Source: Dicaeum eximium (lineage: Eukaryota > Chordata > Aves > Passeriformes > Dicaeidae). Taken from it: a stretch of 64,000 nt of DNA. The notes under the pieces were generated by a model. That model did no database searches. It saw nothing but the letters and a program-made list of their open reading frames with translations, and was not told the origin of the DNA. Shown here in pieces: positions 13,466 through 25,200 of the stretch. Position 1 is the first letter of the stretch; each line of letters starts with the position of its first letter. The translations under genes were made by a program, and so were the position numbers. The stretch lies in the NCBI GenBank assembly GCA_013396995.1, contig VWZP01009941.1:2156294-2220293 (forward strand), written 5' to 3'.

Positions 13466-14847
13466 TAAGCACTGTTGCTAAGAGCATTTTTGCTGAAATA
13501 TGGAACACATGGGTTTAGCTCATTCAGGCTTGATGAGGTTTCCAGGTGCAGTATGTAAAGCGAAGCAGATCAGATCAGACTGAGATTCATCAGAACTTGA
13601 AGCACTAGTCTGTCAGGAATTGTTCTTAAACACTATCTTGGATACCATTAACTCCAGGAGAGATACCGTCTCACAGCATGTGTCTCTCTTAGACACCATG
13701 CACTTCTGCTGCCTGGGAAGTAAAGCATCTTTCATAGAGAAATAGTTACTGTTGATTTTTCTTGAAACATTTTTTCATTCTTCAGTACTAGATGTCCTAT
13801 GGCCTTTAAATCTGCCTTCCTGTAACTGTGTTTGTGTTCTCTCCAACCAGTGAAAATCCAGCTCACTCTTAACCATTTTACTGGAACAATATGCATTTAA
13901 AAAAATGTAACTTCTAGATACTATCTAAAGTTCATTCAGTTGTCTCCAGGCAGAGAGTTCATAATGCTCATTAGTATTTAAATCTCTTGCTCTTGGAGTC
14001 ACTTTGTTATGTGTCCTAACTGTACTACAGCTCCACCTCCTTGGAATACATTCTAATAGTACATAAATGGCATTCAAATCACCAGCACATAACAGAAATT
14101 TCTTGTTTTAACTGCGCCTTGTGTATAATTAACATTTTAGAGATAATTTTCCTGATGTCTAGCAATGCCTTAGTGTGATCTCTTACCAGTCTCCTACTGG
14201 TGTAAAATGCTAATGAAGCCACCAGACCTGAAGAACAAATCCACCCTAGGGCCAGGGCCTCAGTCTCACAACGTCTTAGTTTTTGTCCATGTGCCTTTCA
14301 GGTGATGTTCAGGGACAGTCTTTATGAATCAACAGAAAATTCTTGCCATAAAACCATAAGCAGTGGCAAAAGGACTCAGAATAATTCCTGAAATTATTCT
14401 TAAATGCATTTTGAATTGACTTGCACATTGATTTCACAACACATTTATGCAGTAGTCTGTAAAATCTGTAGTAGATATGTATTCCATTGCCAACAACATT
14501 ATTTTAAAAGCATTTCAGAGCATCCTTAGTTCATATATTGGCTAGCATCTGAAAAGGAACTGTTTACAACAAATTCATTTTAGTATGAATCTGGTAACAT
14601 GCTTTACAGTGTTGTGTGTGTACATCAAATAAAACTGAGCTTTATACAGTTAGTTTCATGGGAAACCATAATATTTGGTATTTCTTAAAGAAAAGCCCAA
14701 ATAATTTGCATTCCTTGTCCCTATATGATTTTTTTATGTACCAAAGGCCCGATTTTCCTAATATTTACAAATCCAGTGGGATATAACAGAAGATGCAGTG
14801 ACCATTTCAGAATCAGATCCTAAATCAGATCAGATTCTTTCCCTGAA

Positions 14848-15110
14848 TCTCAGAATTACAAAATTATTTAAGTTGGAACAGACCAGCAAGATCATTGAGC
14901 ACAACCTTTGACCAAACACCACCTTGTCAACTAAACCACAACACTAAGTGCCACATCCAATTATTTCTGGAACACTTCTGGGGATGGTGTCTCTACTCCC
15001 TCCCTGGGCAGCCTGTTCCAATGCTTAACAACCATGAAGAAATTTGTCCTAATGTCCAACCTGAACCTTTGTTGGCCCTTTCTAGTGAGAGTGGTGTTTA
15101 TTCCCCACTG
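14848..15110 (-). mobile_element. Short CR1 fragment, antisense
   Basis: Begins near an AATCTCAGAATTACAAAATT motif, the reversed CR1 3' end, and continues through CCTGGGCAGCCTGTTCCAAT and a TTTGTCCTAATGTCCAACCT block. These are landmarks of an antisense CR1 tail. Confidence 0.85.
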
Positions 15111-16154
15111 GCACACTCACATTATCTAGAATGAGTATGTTTGGAAAAAGGCAGTTGTTTTGCTCCAGGAGATGTGAAAATGAGCACTCGTGGTGCTCAT
15201 GGAGTGTTAGGTGAAGCATCAGCTAGCAAGAGTTAGCATCCTACAAAAACTGCCATGGGAACTTGAATATCTGCATCTTCCTCAGGTGGGACTGGATCAT
15301 ACCTAAGCACAAGTAGGAGGAAACTGCACGAAGAAAAAATGTATAGAAGAAATTCCACGCTTGAAATTCTCATTAGCTATAAAGAGAAGAAATCAAAATT
15401 ACAAATTAATCTGACCCTTTTAAATCTATTTTCATTGTTAGAAAAAGAAGGAGGAATTACATAGAGGCTTAAACCTTGAGAATTAGTAGATGAACTGTGA
15501 CTTCAGGACAGCTGCAAGTTTATTAGAGAACTACTGCTGAAAGGCAAAACTGCAAAATTTGATCTATACAGAGGAGGGGAAGGAAATGAGATAAAGATTA
15601 AGTTGGATGAATCATGAGATCTTCAATGACCTGAAATAAATAGAAAGTAGGTCAAAATTCTAAATTATTAATAAATATACAGACTATGTATGGACAAAAC
15701 CTGAAAGGTAAGCTCCCAGAAAGTTAGAAAATTGGATTTTAAAGATAGCAAGAGTGTTGATAAGATGCACAGTAAGAATACTAAGGGAAAAATTGATCTG
15801 TTATTCCACAGAGAGGAAACTCTATTTAGTCATCACTGGTGATGCTGACACTTTCAACTTCGGCCTTCAATCTTAGAAGGCAAATGTGAGTTCACTCTAC
15901 CACCACCACCAAAAGTCTAAGACTAGAAAAAGGAATAAATAAAGCAGAAAATACATAAAATACATTAGAAGTTAAAGATTTTTGGACAGACTGGACCTCT
16001 ATTTACATTTTAAGAAAATAACATCAATATATCACAATATCAAAGAAAGCCTTTTATTGTGATCATTTTTGACAAAAAGAACATTTGAAAATGCAGGTAT
16101 GCTGATAAAACCTGTGTAAATTATTTTAAGGAATGATGAAATTTAAATAACAGA

Positions 16155-16190
<36 letters not shown>
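16155..16190. repeat. (ATT)n microsatellite
   Basis: About ten uninterrupted ATT units followed by a short TATATAT run, immediately left of a CR1 tail. Confidence 0.97.
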
Positions 16191-16192
<2 letters not shown>

Positions 16193-16219
16193 TCTGTTGT
16201 TCCATATTTTCTGAATTCT

Positions 16220-16325
16220 TAGGACGGTCCAGGAACATACTCTAGTGGAAAATGTCCCTGCCCATATTAGGGAGGTTGGACGTAGATGATCTGCAAGCTC
16301 TCTTCCAACCCAAACCATTCTATGA
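16220..16325 (+). mobile_element. CR1 3' tail, sense
   Basis: About 105 bases ending in CCAAACCATTCTATGAC. Just before this is the typical CR1 wording of a GATGATCT motif and CTCTTCCAACCC. Only the extreme 3' end is present. Confidence 0.8.
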
Positions 16326-16416
16326 CACCCATCTTTATATGATTTATGTCTTTCTCTCGGACATGACCTTTGCAGAGTCCCTATTCAAGGGTACTGAAGT
16401 AAGATGTATGTGTTTG

Positions 16417-16693
16417 TGTTGTAGGCACACAGCCTGTGGTAACTGGGAGTAGGGCTGTGGTGGAGTCTCCTCCCTAATGGGCTACAGCTGTGTGGGACAG
16501 GTGCCTGGCATTGAAGGGAATGAGCCAAGCACTGACCAATCACAAGAAGGCACAACAGGTGAAATAAGTATGAGATGAAATATGTAAGGAGCTGCATTCA
16601 AGGGCAGAGGTGAAGCTTGCAGCCCTCTGAAGGAGTGAATGCCTGCAGCCTTCCTGGGTGCTGCTTGTGGTTCTACTGTCTCCCTGCCATAAG
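16417..16693 (+). repeat. 5' LTR of the retrovirus-like element
   Basis: Starts TGTTGTAGGC and is followed directly by the primer binding site-like sequence at 16694. It shares with the right LTR long blocks such as CTCCTCCCTAATGGGCTACA, CACAAGAAGGCACA and AGGTGAAGCTTGCAGCCC. The TATA position of the right copy is degraded here to ATATGTAAG. Confidence 0.75.
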
Positions 16694-17436
16694 TGGTGAT
16701 GTTGATGTGAATACTGAAGGGATGTGGACAGACAACTGCAGACCTATGAGCGGCAAGATGGTGGAGCCAGGAGGACCAGGAGCCTGAGAACTGAGCAAGC
16801 AGACCAAAGACCTGAGAGCCACACAATAGAGCAGCAGAGCTAGAAACAGCAAATGGCATGGCCACAGCCACTGCCTCAGCAACAGCGTGGCCCGAGGAGT
16901 GCAAGGGGAGGATTGCTGGCTGCTGCTACATGAACACTAGAGCAGCAAAAAACAGCATGGAGCTCTGAGAGGCAGCATCAGAGCTGCACAAAAATATCCA
17001 AGAAAAACCTTNGGAGCTGCATTCGAGGGCAGAGGTGAAGCTTGCAGCCCTCTGAAGGACTGGATGACTGCAGCCTTCCTGGGTGCTGCTTGTGGTTCTA
17101 CTGTCTCCCTGCCATAAGTGGTGATGTTGATGTGAATACTGAAGGGATGTGGACAGACAACTGCAGACCTATGAGCGGCAAGATGGTGGAGCCAGGAGGA
17201 CCAGGAGCCTGAGAACTGAGCAAGCAGACCAAAGACCTGAGAGCCACACAATAGAGCAGCAGAGCTAGAAACAGCAAATGGCATGGCCACAGCCGCTGCC
17301 TCAGCAACAGCGTGGCCCGAGGAGTGCAAGGGGAGGTTTGCTGGCTGCTGCTACATGAACACTAGAGCAGCAAAAAACAGCATGGAGCTCTGAGAGGCAG
17401 CATCAGAGCTGCACAAAAATATCCAAGAAAAACCTT
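16588..17436 (+). repeat. 424-base direct duplication across the single N at 17012
   Basis: Positions 16588-17011 and 17013-17436 are collinear, equal in length (424 bases each) and differ at about six positions. The duplication starts inside the LTR and ends exactly at the N. This pattern indicates two overlapping contig ends placed side by side, from two alleles or from two copies of the repeat, and not a biological tandem duplication. Confidence 0.85.
16694..16711 (+). other. Degenerate tRNA-Trp-type primer binding site
   Basis: The 18 bases TGGTGATGTTGATGTGAA begin one base after the left LTR. They keep the TGGTGA start and the GTGA near the end of the tRNA-Trp site. The second, duplicated copy of the same stretch begins at 17119. 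Confidence 0.55.
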
Positions 17437-17514
17437 CTGAGATTGTATCATGGCCATCTCCACAATGCTGAATGTAATTTGGGATTGGGCTGTAGGGTGA
17501 GGTGCAGCCGGAGA

Positions 17515-17770
17515 CAGAACCCAGCACAGCATTAAGGGCAATGTGGGGACGCTGCCTGGTCTGGACCAAAGCAGCCGTTGGGGACATAACCCAGCGCAGC
17601 AGACACCTGGTACAGGTGAGCCCTTGGGGACATAACCCAGCAAAGCAGGCACCTGGGGTACAGGTGAGCCACTGGGCACACAGCCCAGTGTAGCATTGAG
17701 AGCAGTGTGGGAACACTGCCGGGTCTGGACTGAATTTGGCACCTAGTGCAGGTGAGCTGCTAGGGACATG
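17515..17770 (+). repeat. Degenerate tandem repeat in the element's internal region
   Basis: Units of roughly 60-70 bases recur, built around GGGACATAACCCAGC, AGCAG, CACCTGGTACAGGTGAGC and a longer GTGGGGACGCTGCCTGGTCT / GTGGGAACACTGCCGGGTCT pair. Copies are imperfect. No coding function is seen. Confidence 0.65.
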
Positions 17771-18094
17771 ATAAAAATAACCTTTCAAGAAACAAGACAT
17801 AACCAACTAATGTAACAAAAACTGTAAAATACACAGAATAGTTCTGCTGCTCAGTGTTGTTTGTTTGATGGTAAAACATGTGTATTGTGCTCCTGAGTTG
17901 CAATTATGAAGATGTAGACATATAGATTCTATCTTATTCTTGTATATCACTTTATGAAGTTGTGTGCCAGCTGACAGAATTATATAACTGTTTCTTGTAT
18001 ATTACTGTGTAAAGTTGTTGATATGTAATGAGAAGTCAGTACTTAGACACATTCCCAAATTAGTTAAGCCTACAACAAAACATAGCATTTATTT

Positions 18095-18115
18095 AAAGAA
18101 AAAGAAAGGGGGAAT
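18095..18115 (+). other. Polypurine tract before the 3' LTR
   Basis: A purine run ending AAAGGGGGAAT abuts the TGTT start of the right LTR. This is the expected position and composition for the plus-strand primer of a retrovirus. Confidence 0.7.
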
Positions 18116-18375
18116 TGTTATAGGCACAGAGCTTGTGGTAATTGGGAGTGGGGCTGTGGTGGAGCCTCCTCCCTAATGGGCTACAGCCTGGTATTGAAGG
18201 TGATAAGACAAGCACTGACCAACCACAAGAAGGCACAGAGGTGAAATACATATGAGATTAGATATATAAGGGGCTGCATTGGAGGGCAGAGGTGAAGCTT
18301 GCAGCCCTCTGAAGGAGCAGATGCCTGCAGCCTTCCTGGGTGCTGCTTGTGGCTCCACTGTCTCTCTGCTGTAAG
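18116..18375 (+). repeat. 3' LTR of the retrovirus-like element
   Basis: Starts TGTTATAGGCACAGAGC and matches the left LTR through GCTGTAAG, where the similarity stops. It contains a TATA-like GATATATAAGG at about 18263-18273 upstream of the shared GCTGCATT block, which would mark the promoter and start of R. Confidence 0.75.
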
Positions 18376-19052
18376 TGCTGGTCGTCCGCCATATGTCTGA
18401 AATGGGTATAAAAGAAACCAAGCCAAAAATTCTCTGAGACTTGTCTCATGGGATTGCAGTAAATATCAGGTACTTAAAGAGATGTTATATGATTTCATAT
18501 ATCAGAAGGCTGCTTGTGTGATGATGTCAATGTTCATTGTTTTATAAATCTAGTAGAAATAACACACAAAAAAAGTGAAGGGTGTTTTTTTAATAACAGA
18601 AAATTAGTACTTAGATTTCATTTCTGCAAATGTTTGCATTCAAGTACTGTCACCCTGTGAAGCATCTAATAATTCCTAAATCAGATAACTGTTTTATTGT
18701 CACAGTAAAAATATGAAAATATAATATAAAATATAAAAAAATTTGGCAACAAAGTCTGTGTAATACAAAGGATGCTTAAACACTGTTTTTGGATTATGGG
18801 CTAATTTTAAAATTCTTGTATGTTCCTTTGTAACACTTGGTATTTCCTGAAGCGAAAATTGAATAAGAAACAGTATTTCAGAATGCACAGCAGGTTCTCT
18901 TCTTAGTTTCATTTAGAGACACAACATCTAAGTCATGTAATACACAGGATTTCTGAAAAACAAACAAAGCAAACACTTCATTAAGATAACTAGAACACAA
19001 CGGTTGAAAAGTTTGCTTTTTCACATACTTTAATGTAAAATATTTGGTGCAG

Positions 19053-19257
19053 TCACTGGATATGTTTTTCCTTTGAATATTTAATTAAATGATTGAAGTT
19101 TTCTAATAAATTAGATGGTAACTGATGCCCACGCAAGTCCCATTTGGCATCTTTACATTCTTCAGCTGCCTCAAACATCTCTCCTAAATCTGAAGGTGAC
19201 AGAAAAGAGTCTTTTGAGGAGTCACTGCAAACCATACATGCCAATCCACTAAATCTT
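19053..19257 (-). CDS. Possible 3'-terminal exon of an unrecognised gene
   Basis: On the minus strand an open frame follows a possible acceptor (ATTTAG at 19263-19258). It reads about 67 residues with coding-like, acidic composition: CSDSSKDSFLSPSDLGEMFE, a middle part with EECKDAKWDLRG, and an end KYSKEKHIQ before TGA. I do not recognise the family. It lies on the same strand as the Rab gene, but it lacks the C-terminal cysteines a Rab tail needs, so it is probably not its last exon. It could be an exon of another gene, a retrocopy end or chance. Confidence 0.2.
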
Positions 19258-22200
19258 TAGTCACATGAACTGTTCTATGAGTACAGGTTCTTCTGTTGAC
19301 TGCACCAATTTTAGCTAATTTTTAGTTACGTATCCTTATATTTGAAGTAAAGAGCATGGGTTGGAAAAGTCCAGTTGAAAGGAACAGGTAATACAGAATA
19401 TTAGTACTCACTAAAAAAAAGGCTATTAACTGTTATAAAGGATGTTAACTTGTTTTGTGAAATTCACTAAAATTCTGTTTTCTTGCCTCTATTTAATAAC
19501 CAGTAATACCCCCAAATGGAAACAATTCAGTCTTTATCCAGATAAACTACCAAAATAGCACTCCACCCTTGTAAAACATTTATGTACTGATTGCAAAAGC
19601 AGATTGTAACAAAAATGAAAATCATCAAAACCAGGACTCTTCCTTTCAGCAATGAACTCAACTAGATAATTAATGTTGACCAGAGAAACAATCAAACCCA
19701 GTTGTGCAATGCAGAACATGTTGCAATCTTCTTCTCTGAAACTATGAACACTGAACCCCAAACTAAGGCACAAAGACACAGAGAATATTGTCACATGCCC
19801 AGGAAAATGAAAGCCCCAACTTCTCTACCTGCCACTCACTCTACCTGCCTGTGTCTTGGCAGCTTTGCCAACTAAGCACAGAGAAATAAGTGCAACCAGT
19901 GGATTCACCACATTTCTCTCTCAACCCAAACCCAACAGCCATAAACAACCATGTCTGACAATAAAGAGAAGCTTCCAGAGACAACAGCTATCTAAGCTGG
20001 AATGAATGTAATCCAAAGCACAGGAAAAAAAGAAAGGAAGAAGGAAAAGAAAAGACATAATGTAGTACAGTACTAATCATGATTCAGAATTGAAAACTTA
20101 CACATAGGAAGTCACAGTGTAGTTGAACATTGACTGCATGCAGAAAGATTAACCTAAAATTACTTGGCTGCATCAGAACAAGGGCAAAATATAAAGTCTC
20201 CCCTGTGCTATAAATAAGCTTTATGCCTCTTTGGCTGAGAATATTCATCACTTCTTAAAACTCTGGAGAAAACACATGAAATTTATTTCCTTTTTCCTTC
20301 TGTAGCCATAGTTCCAGCTCCTCCAGAGTGCTGGCTGCCCTGTGCCAGAGCTGTCCCCACAAAGAGAGTACCTGAGCTTATTCCTCCCTGAAGCTGCAGG
20401 GACCCAGGCAGGCTTCCACAGTGGGTGGTGTTGGGGGGAGAACATGAAACATCCAGGAAGGGATCAAAAGTGATGGATAGAGGAAGGAGCAGAGGGCAGG
20501 AAATGTATTGTAGTGTCTAAACCCTAGGATGGATGCTGAAGCTGTCATCAGTCAAATTATTAGAAAATACTGTCTGACTAGAATATCCAAAGACTGTTGC
20601 TTACTGATTGTAGAAATTTCTTGTCATAATGAATTCTCCACATAATAAAGAAATACAGCAGGTACACTTTTACTTGGGGTTGTTTGTTTTGGTTTTTTCT
20701 GTTGTTGTTTTTTTTTTTAATTTATTTTTTGAGTGAGAAGGACCAAAAGACCTAGCATTTTTATTACTCTTGAGAATTCCCACAAATACCAACATGCAGC
20801 TTTATAGCTTCTGATTAGTTTTAACTTTTTACACAGTTTTGGGAGGTACAGGCATTAGCTATTATGATTTCTGCTAGGCAGAGACAGTATTTGGTAGTCT
20901 GCAAGCATAGACAATAAATTAAAAGGATGAAGACTTTTTTAAAAAAGGGAGCAAGGCAGAATCAAAATTACACAAACATATTGTCATCTTAAGGAACAAG
21001 ATACCACTCTAGTTTAGAGATAAGATTCTGAAGGGAAAATAAAAGCTTTGGAAGATAATGGTACAGTAAGAAATTTAATTTCACTCAATTGAGACCAAGA
21101 AATAACATTGAACATTGATTATTGTGAACATCAACTAAATAGGTTTTGTTTCACCCGTGCATTTTCTTGAGAAGAAAACAATCAGTTTAGGTAAAAAGAA
21201 TTCTACAAAAGAGTTTTACAAAAATCCCTGTTTGAACAGTTTTAGAATTCAAGTTTCACCTAGAGGAAACTGGTAATTTGAAGATGTTGCAGATTATGCT
21301 TCAAGACCAAACCTCATGCTTCCAGTCAAAGGGGAGAGACTTATATTTCCTTAAACACTTAGGATGCTTACTTGCATCCTTAGCATTTTACTACTTAATA
21401 GTACTTTTAGATGGTAAGTATGCTGTTCATATATCCTTAGCAAGGGTCCTCAGTGATTAAGTGATCAAGAATGGTGGAACATATTTGATAATGCAACGTT
21501 TCTTATAATCTCTAAAAACATTATTTGGTAGTTCATCTGCAAACTAGCCAGGACAGACAGACAAGAACCACCACTCCACAAATAAAGAACAGCCATTTTA
21601 AAATCCATTTAAAAGTTGAGGACTATTAATCACTTCAGTTTGTAAGACTGTTAATATAGGGTGTTTGTAAAGCAAATAAGGGTTTGGGATCTGTTTAAGC
21701 AAATGTGCTGCACACACATTTAAAAAGTGCACATTCATAATCTAAAGAGATACAAGTCCTGCATAAAGCACTGAAGCAACGATCAGATTTGGGCAATCCC
21801 ACATAGCGCTCAGCCTCAGCCAAGCCTTGGAAGAGGTGGGGCACCCCCTCTCCCGAAATTACAGCAGGGAGGTATGCAAATCCCTCCCACCTGCGAGAAC
21901 AAGGTGGGCAGCATTCCTCCTCCGGGGCTCCATGAACACTAACATTTCCAGCTCACATTCCAGCTCAGCTGGTTGTAACTCACTGCCCCACAAGTCAGCC
22001 AACAAACAGCAAAAAATTGTGAAAAGGTGACAAGAACCAAAATGGCACCAAGAAGCTGGAGTTTCCACTTCAGTATCTTGGGCAAAGTGAGGTTTTGAAA
22101 ATACTGCCACAGACACAGATGCCACTGTACCTCGCAGTGATTTCAGTAAGAAGTTGGAACTTCCTGCTATCAAATACTAGTTTTTCCTGTTAAATAGCAC

Positions 22201-25200
22201 AGCAGACATGTCTCACCTAACTGGCAGGCACTTCCGCAAGCCAGTCTTACACTTCCTGATTAAAACTCCCCTTCTGGCTATCTCTCCTGCCCACTTCCAA
22301 GCAGGATTTGTATCACTGGCATGCAATAGATACTTAGACACAGGAATTGTGATGAGATGGCTCAGTTACCATTTTTTGGCATTTTAATATCAATGCAAGA
22401 AAGCTAGGGTGGTATACAAAGGAAAATGTAATAAAAAAACCCCAACCACCTCTTTGAAAGGTTTCTAATGGAATAAATATATAAATCTCCATTAAACTCA
22501 GCTGCCCATTCCTTGCTGAGAACCTACTCAGATTAATGGTGGATCCACCTTCTCTAGCACCAGTTTTTGCTATTTTGATGCTGGTTATTTTGAAGGTGGG
22601 GCTCACTGTGGGTTTGAAAGAATGACAGGATTTTGTTTTATCCATATCATGTTCCCAGTCAAAGTGAGACCTGGAGTGCTTGCTGAAAAATTAGAAGCTT
22701 TGGAGAAACAAGCAGAAGAGACTGGAACTGAGGTTACTATTATTTATAACTTCTTTAAATTTTGAGGATTTTTACTCTAATTAAAAAATGATCCTACTTA
22801 ATTACTGCAATAATTTTATTTATATTTAACAGTGACAGTTGACAAAGACTGGCAGAGAACTTAATGAAACGAAGTCCCATGTGACTTCAGTGCCTGAGCT
22901 GCCATTAGAGAGACCTCAGTTATTAAGAGTCCTGACACTTTTAATGTATTTCCCCTGTAATTCAAATTACTTGTTCAAAATGCAAGAGGGTAGTCTCACA
23001 ATCACAATGGGCTGGACATGGCACAAGCAGTATTAAGCAAGGCTTAGAGATATATTAGCAGGGAAGGCAGTCACTGTGGGAACAGGTACAGGAGCAGGAG
23101 AGGAGGATATGAGGTCTGGTACAGCAGGATCTAACTGCTGCTGACTACATTTCTCAAGGAATGTTGATGGAGGTCTTGCTCCCAAAGCCTGCTATTCCAC
23201 CATGGCTAAAACATCTAACCCAGTGGCAAAGCATGGGGCTCTCTCTCCCTCTCCTGTTACTACCATGTAGACTGTAGCAATGTTGTACTGCAATTAGTTA
23301 TTCACAAACTTCAGAAGACAGGTGTGGATCTCCTGTGAGGTTCCTCAACCCTATAGATCATCTAGGTGAGGTTTAATATAGTTGCATCATAAAGACTCTA
23401 TTTAAGAGAGCAATATATCTTCACAGTCAATATCCTGCAGAAGCAGCAAATGCCAGAAGTAAGCCAAGTCTGTAACTTTCTTTTGTTGTCCTGGAGTTTA
23501 ATTTATTTAATTTGAATCATATGAAAACATATAGGCTAAGATATGGAGGCCTCCATAATCAATGGAGGGAGAAAGGCACCTCCAAAACACAATTTTATCC
23601 TAAAGACTCATCTCTTTCCATTGAATAGAGATGATTCCAGACAACCAGACTAGTTATGCAAATTTTAGCTGGCTAGGATTGCATGATAAAATGAATCTCA
23701 TCCCCTATACAGAGATGTTGTGATTAAGTTTTGATTTACATGACCTAATTATATGCCACTGTTTCCAGAAGAATATCTGGCTTATTCAATGTCCAGAACA
23801 GACTTTTTAAAAATTAAATAAGATAGCGTAGTTAAATTTTGCCTTACATTGCACCAGCACTAAGTGAGTTGGTACCATTTATTCTCTTTGCTTTAATCTC
23901 TGTACCTCTGTTCCCAGAGCAATGCTGAATATACCTAATGTTACTAAGGAGATAAAAATCTAAAATGGATCTGAAGTACAGCACTACAAGCATTATGAAA
24001 AACCTCTCTAAGGAATTATTATTCTGTGGTCAGTACAAGATAAATAAAGGGCAAATAAAGCCTGGAGCTCCATGCATGACTAAGGATAATAAAGAAACAC
24101 TGAATATGCACTGCTGGAGACACAGGGATCTTTTAGACAAACTAACAATTCCATAAACCTCAGCAATAACCAAATCCGATTTCCTATGGATTTAGGTCTT
24201 GAAGTGAATTAAATTTGATATCTGTGATGCAAACTCCAGCTGGAGTAGCTGGTTGAAGCATTTTTCAGTCTCTTTGTGTAGTGGTCTGTAATATTCTATG
24301 AACTAATGCTGTAGACTTTCCTTCTGCAGAATACTCTGCCTCTCACCTTATTTTCAAGGAACTACTCAGGAACTTGATTATCTTTTAGTTTGATCTGTCA
24401 TATTTGTTTAAAATCAGCTAACAAGTTCCAAAGGTACTTTAAGAGCAAAGGAATAGAAAACACGGTATAATCTCAACAATCTTGTTGCCATAGGAAAGAA
24501 ATGTAAAGAAATGAAGGAAGGGCAAAATTGAGGCCTGCTACTTCTGAATGTTCATCTCAAATGACATCCAGCTGTTAAACATTAAATGTTACTCTCAACA
24601 GCACAGGGCAAAGTCTTAAATGGATTTTCACTGTTCTCTACTCAGCAGATATATGTTTATTTAATATGATTAAAATAATCTTAGTAGTCAATCACTCTTG
24701 GGAGGTAGGCAGAATGTAAGTTTTGGTTAGTTTTATTGCAATTTTCAGAAAATGGTGATAGCTTCGTTCTTCTTTTCCTTTTTTTTGATGGAGTTCTCTC
24801 CTGACCCTACTTGAGAACAATACTGCTTGCCAGGCATGAAACCAAAGAACACAAAAGAGCAAATGCTAACTGCACTCTAGGTGGTATTTTTTTGGTTTTG
24901 GTTGTTTTTCAAGGACTGACTCACAAGTCCAAATAGTTCACTGGCAACCAGAAGTATTGTCAAAGAACAGCTGTCATCTATTAATGAACAGGTTTAGGCA
25001 TATCTGAGATGCAAGGGAATTGTGAATAAATAAAATACTGTTATTTGTCAACATGTCTAAGCAAACTCCTGGAATAAGCTATGTCATTAACATTTACTTC
25101 CACTGCAGCCTTTCAAATACAATCAAATTGGTTATTATTGCCCTTCTCCAAAAACTCATCAGTCAGGGGAAGTTAAAACTAAAGTACTGCATTCAGTTAT

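Larger units (their letters stand above)
16417..18375 (+). mobile_element. Short LTR retrovirus-like element (non-autonomous, alpharetrovirus-type PBS)
   Basis: Two similar terminal repeats bracket the element. The left one starts TGTTGTAGGCACACAGCC (16417) and the right one TGTTATAGGCACAGAGC (18116). The right copy is preceded by a polypurine tract (18095-18115) containing AAAGGGGGAAT. Immediately after the left repeat lies a sequence matching 12 of 18 positions of the tRNA-Trp primer binding site used by avian alpharetroviruses; most mismatches are C-to-T changes. The internal region has no gag, pol or env reading frame that I can recognise, so this looks like a non-autonomous or deleted element. 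About 424 internal bases are duplicated around the single N at 17012, so the true length is probably near 1.5 kb. It is an old copy fixed in the genome. Confidence 0.75.
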
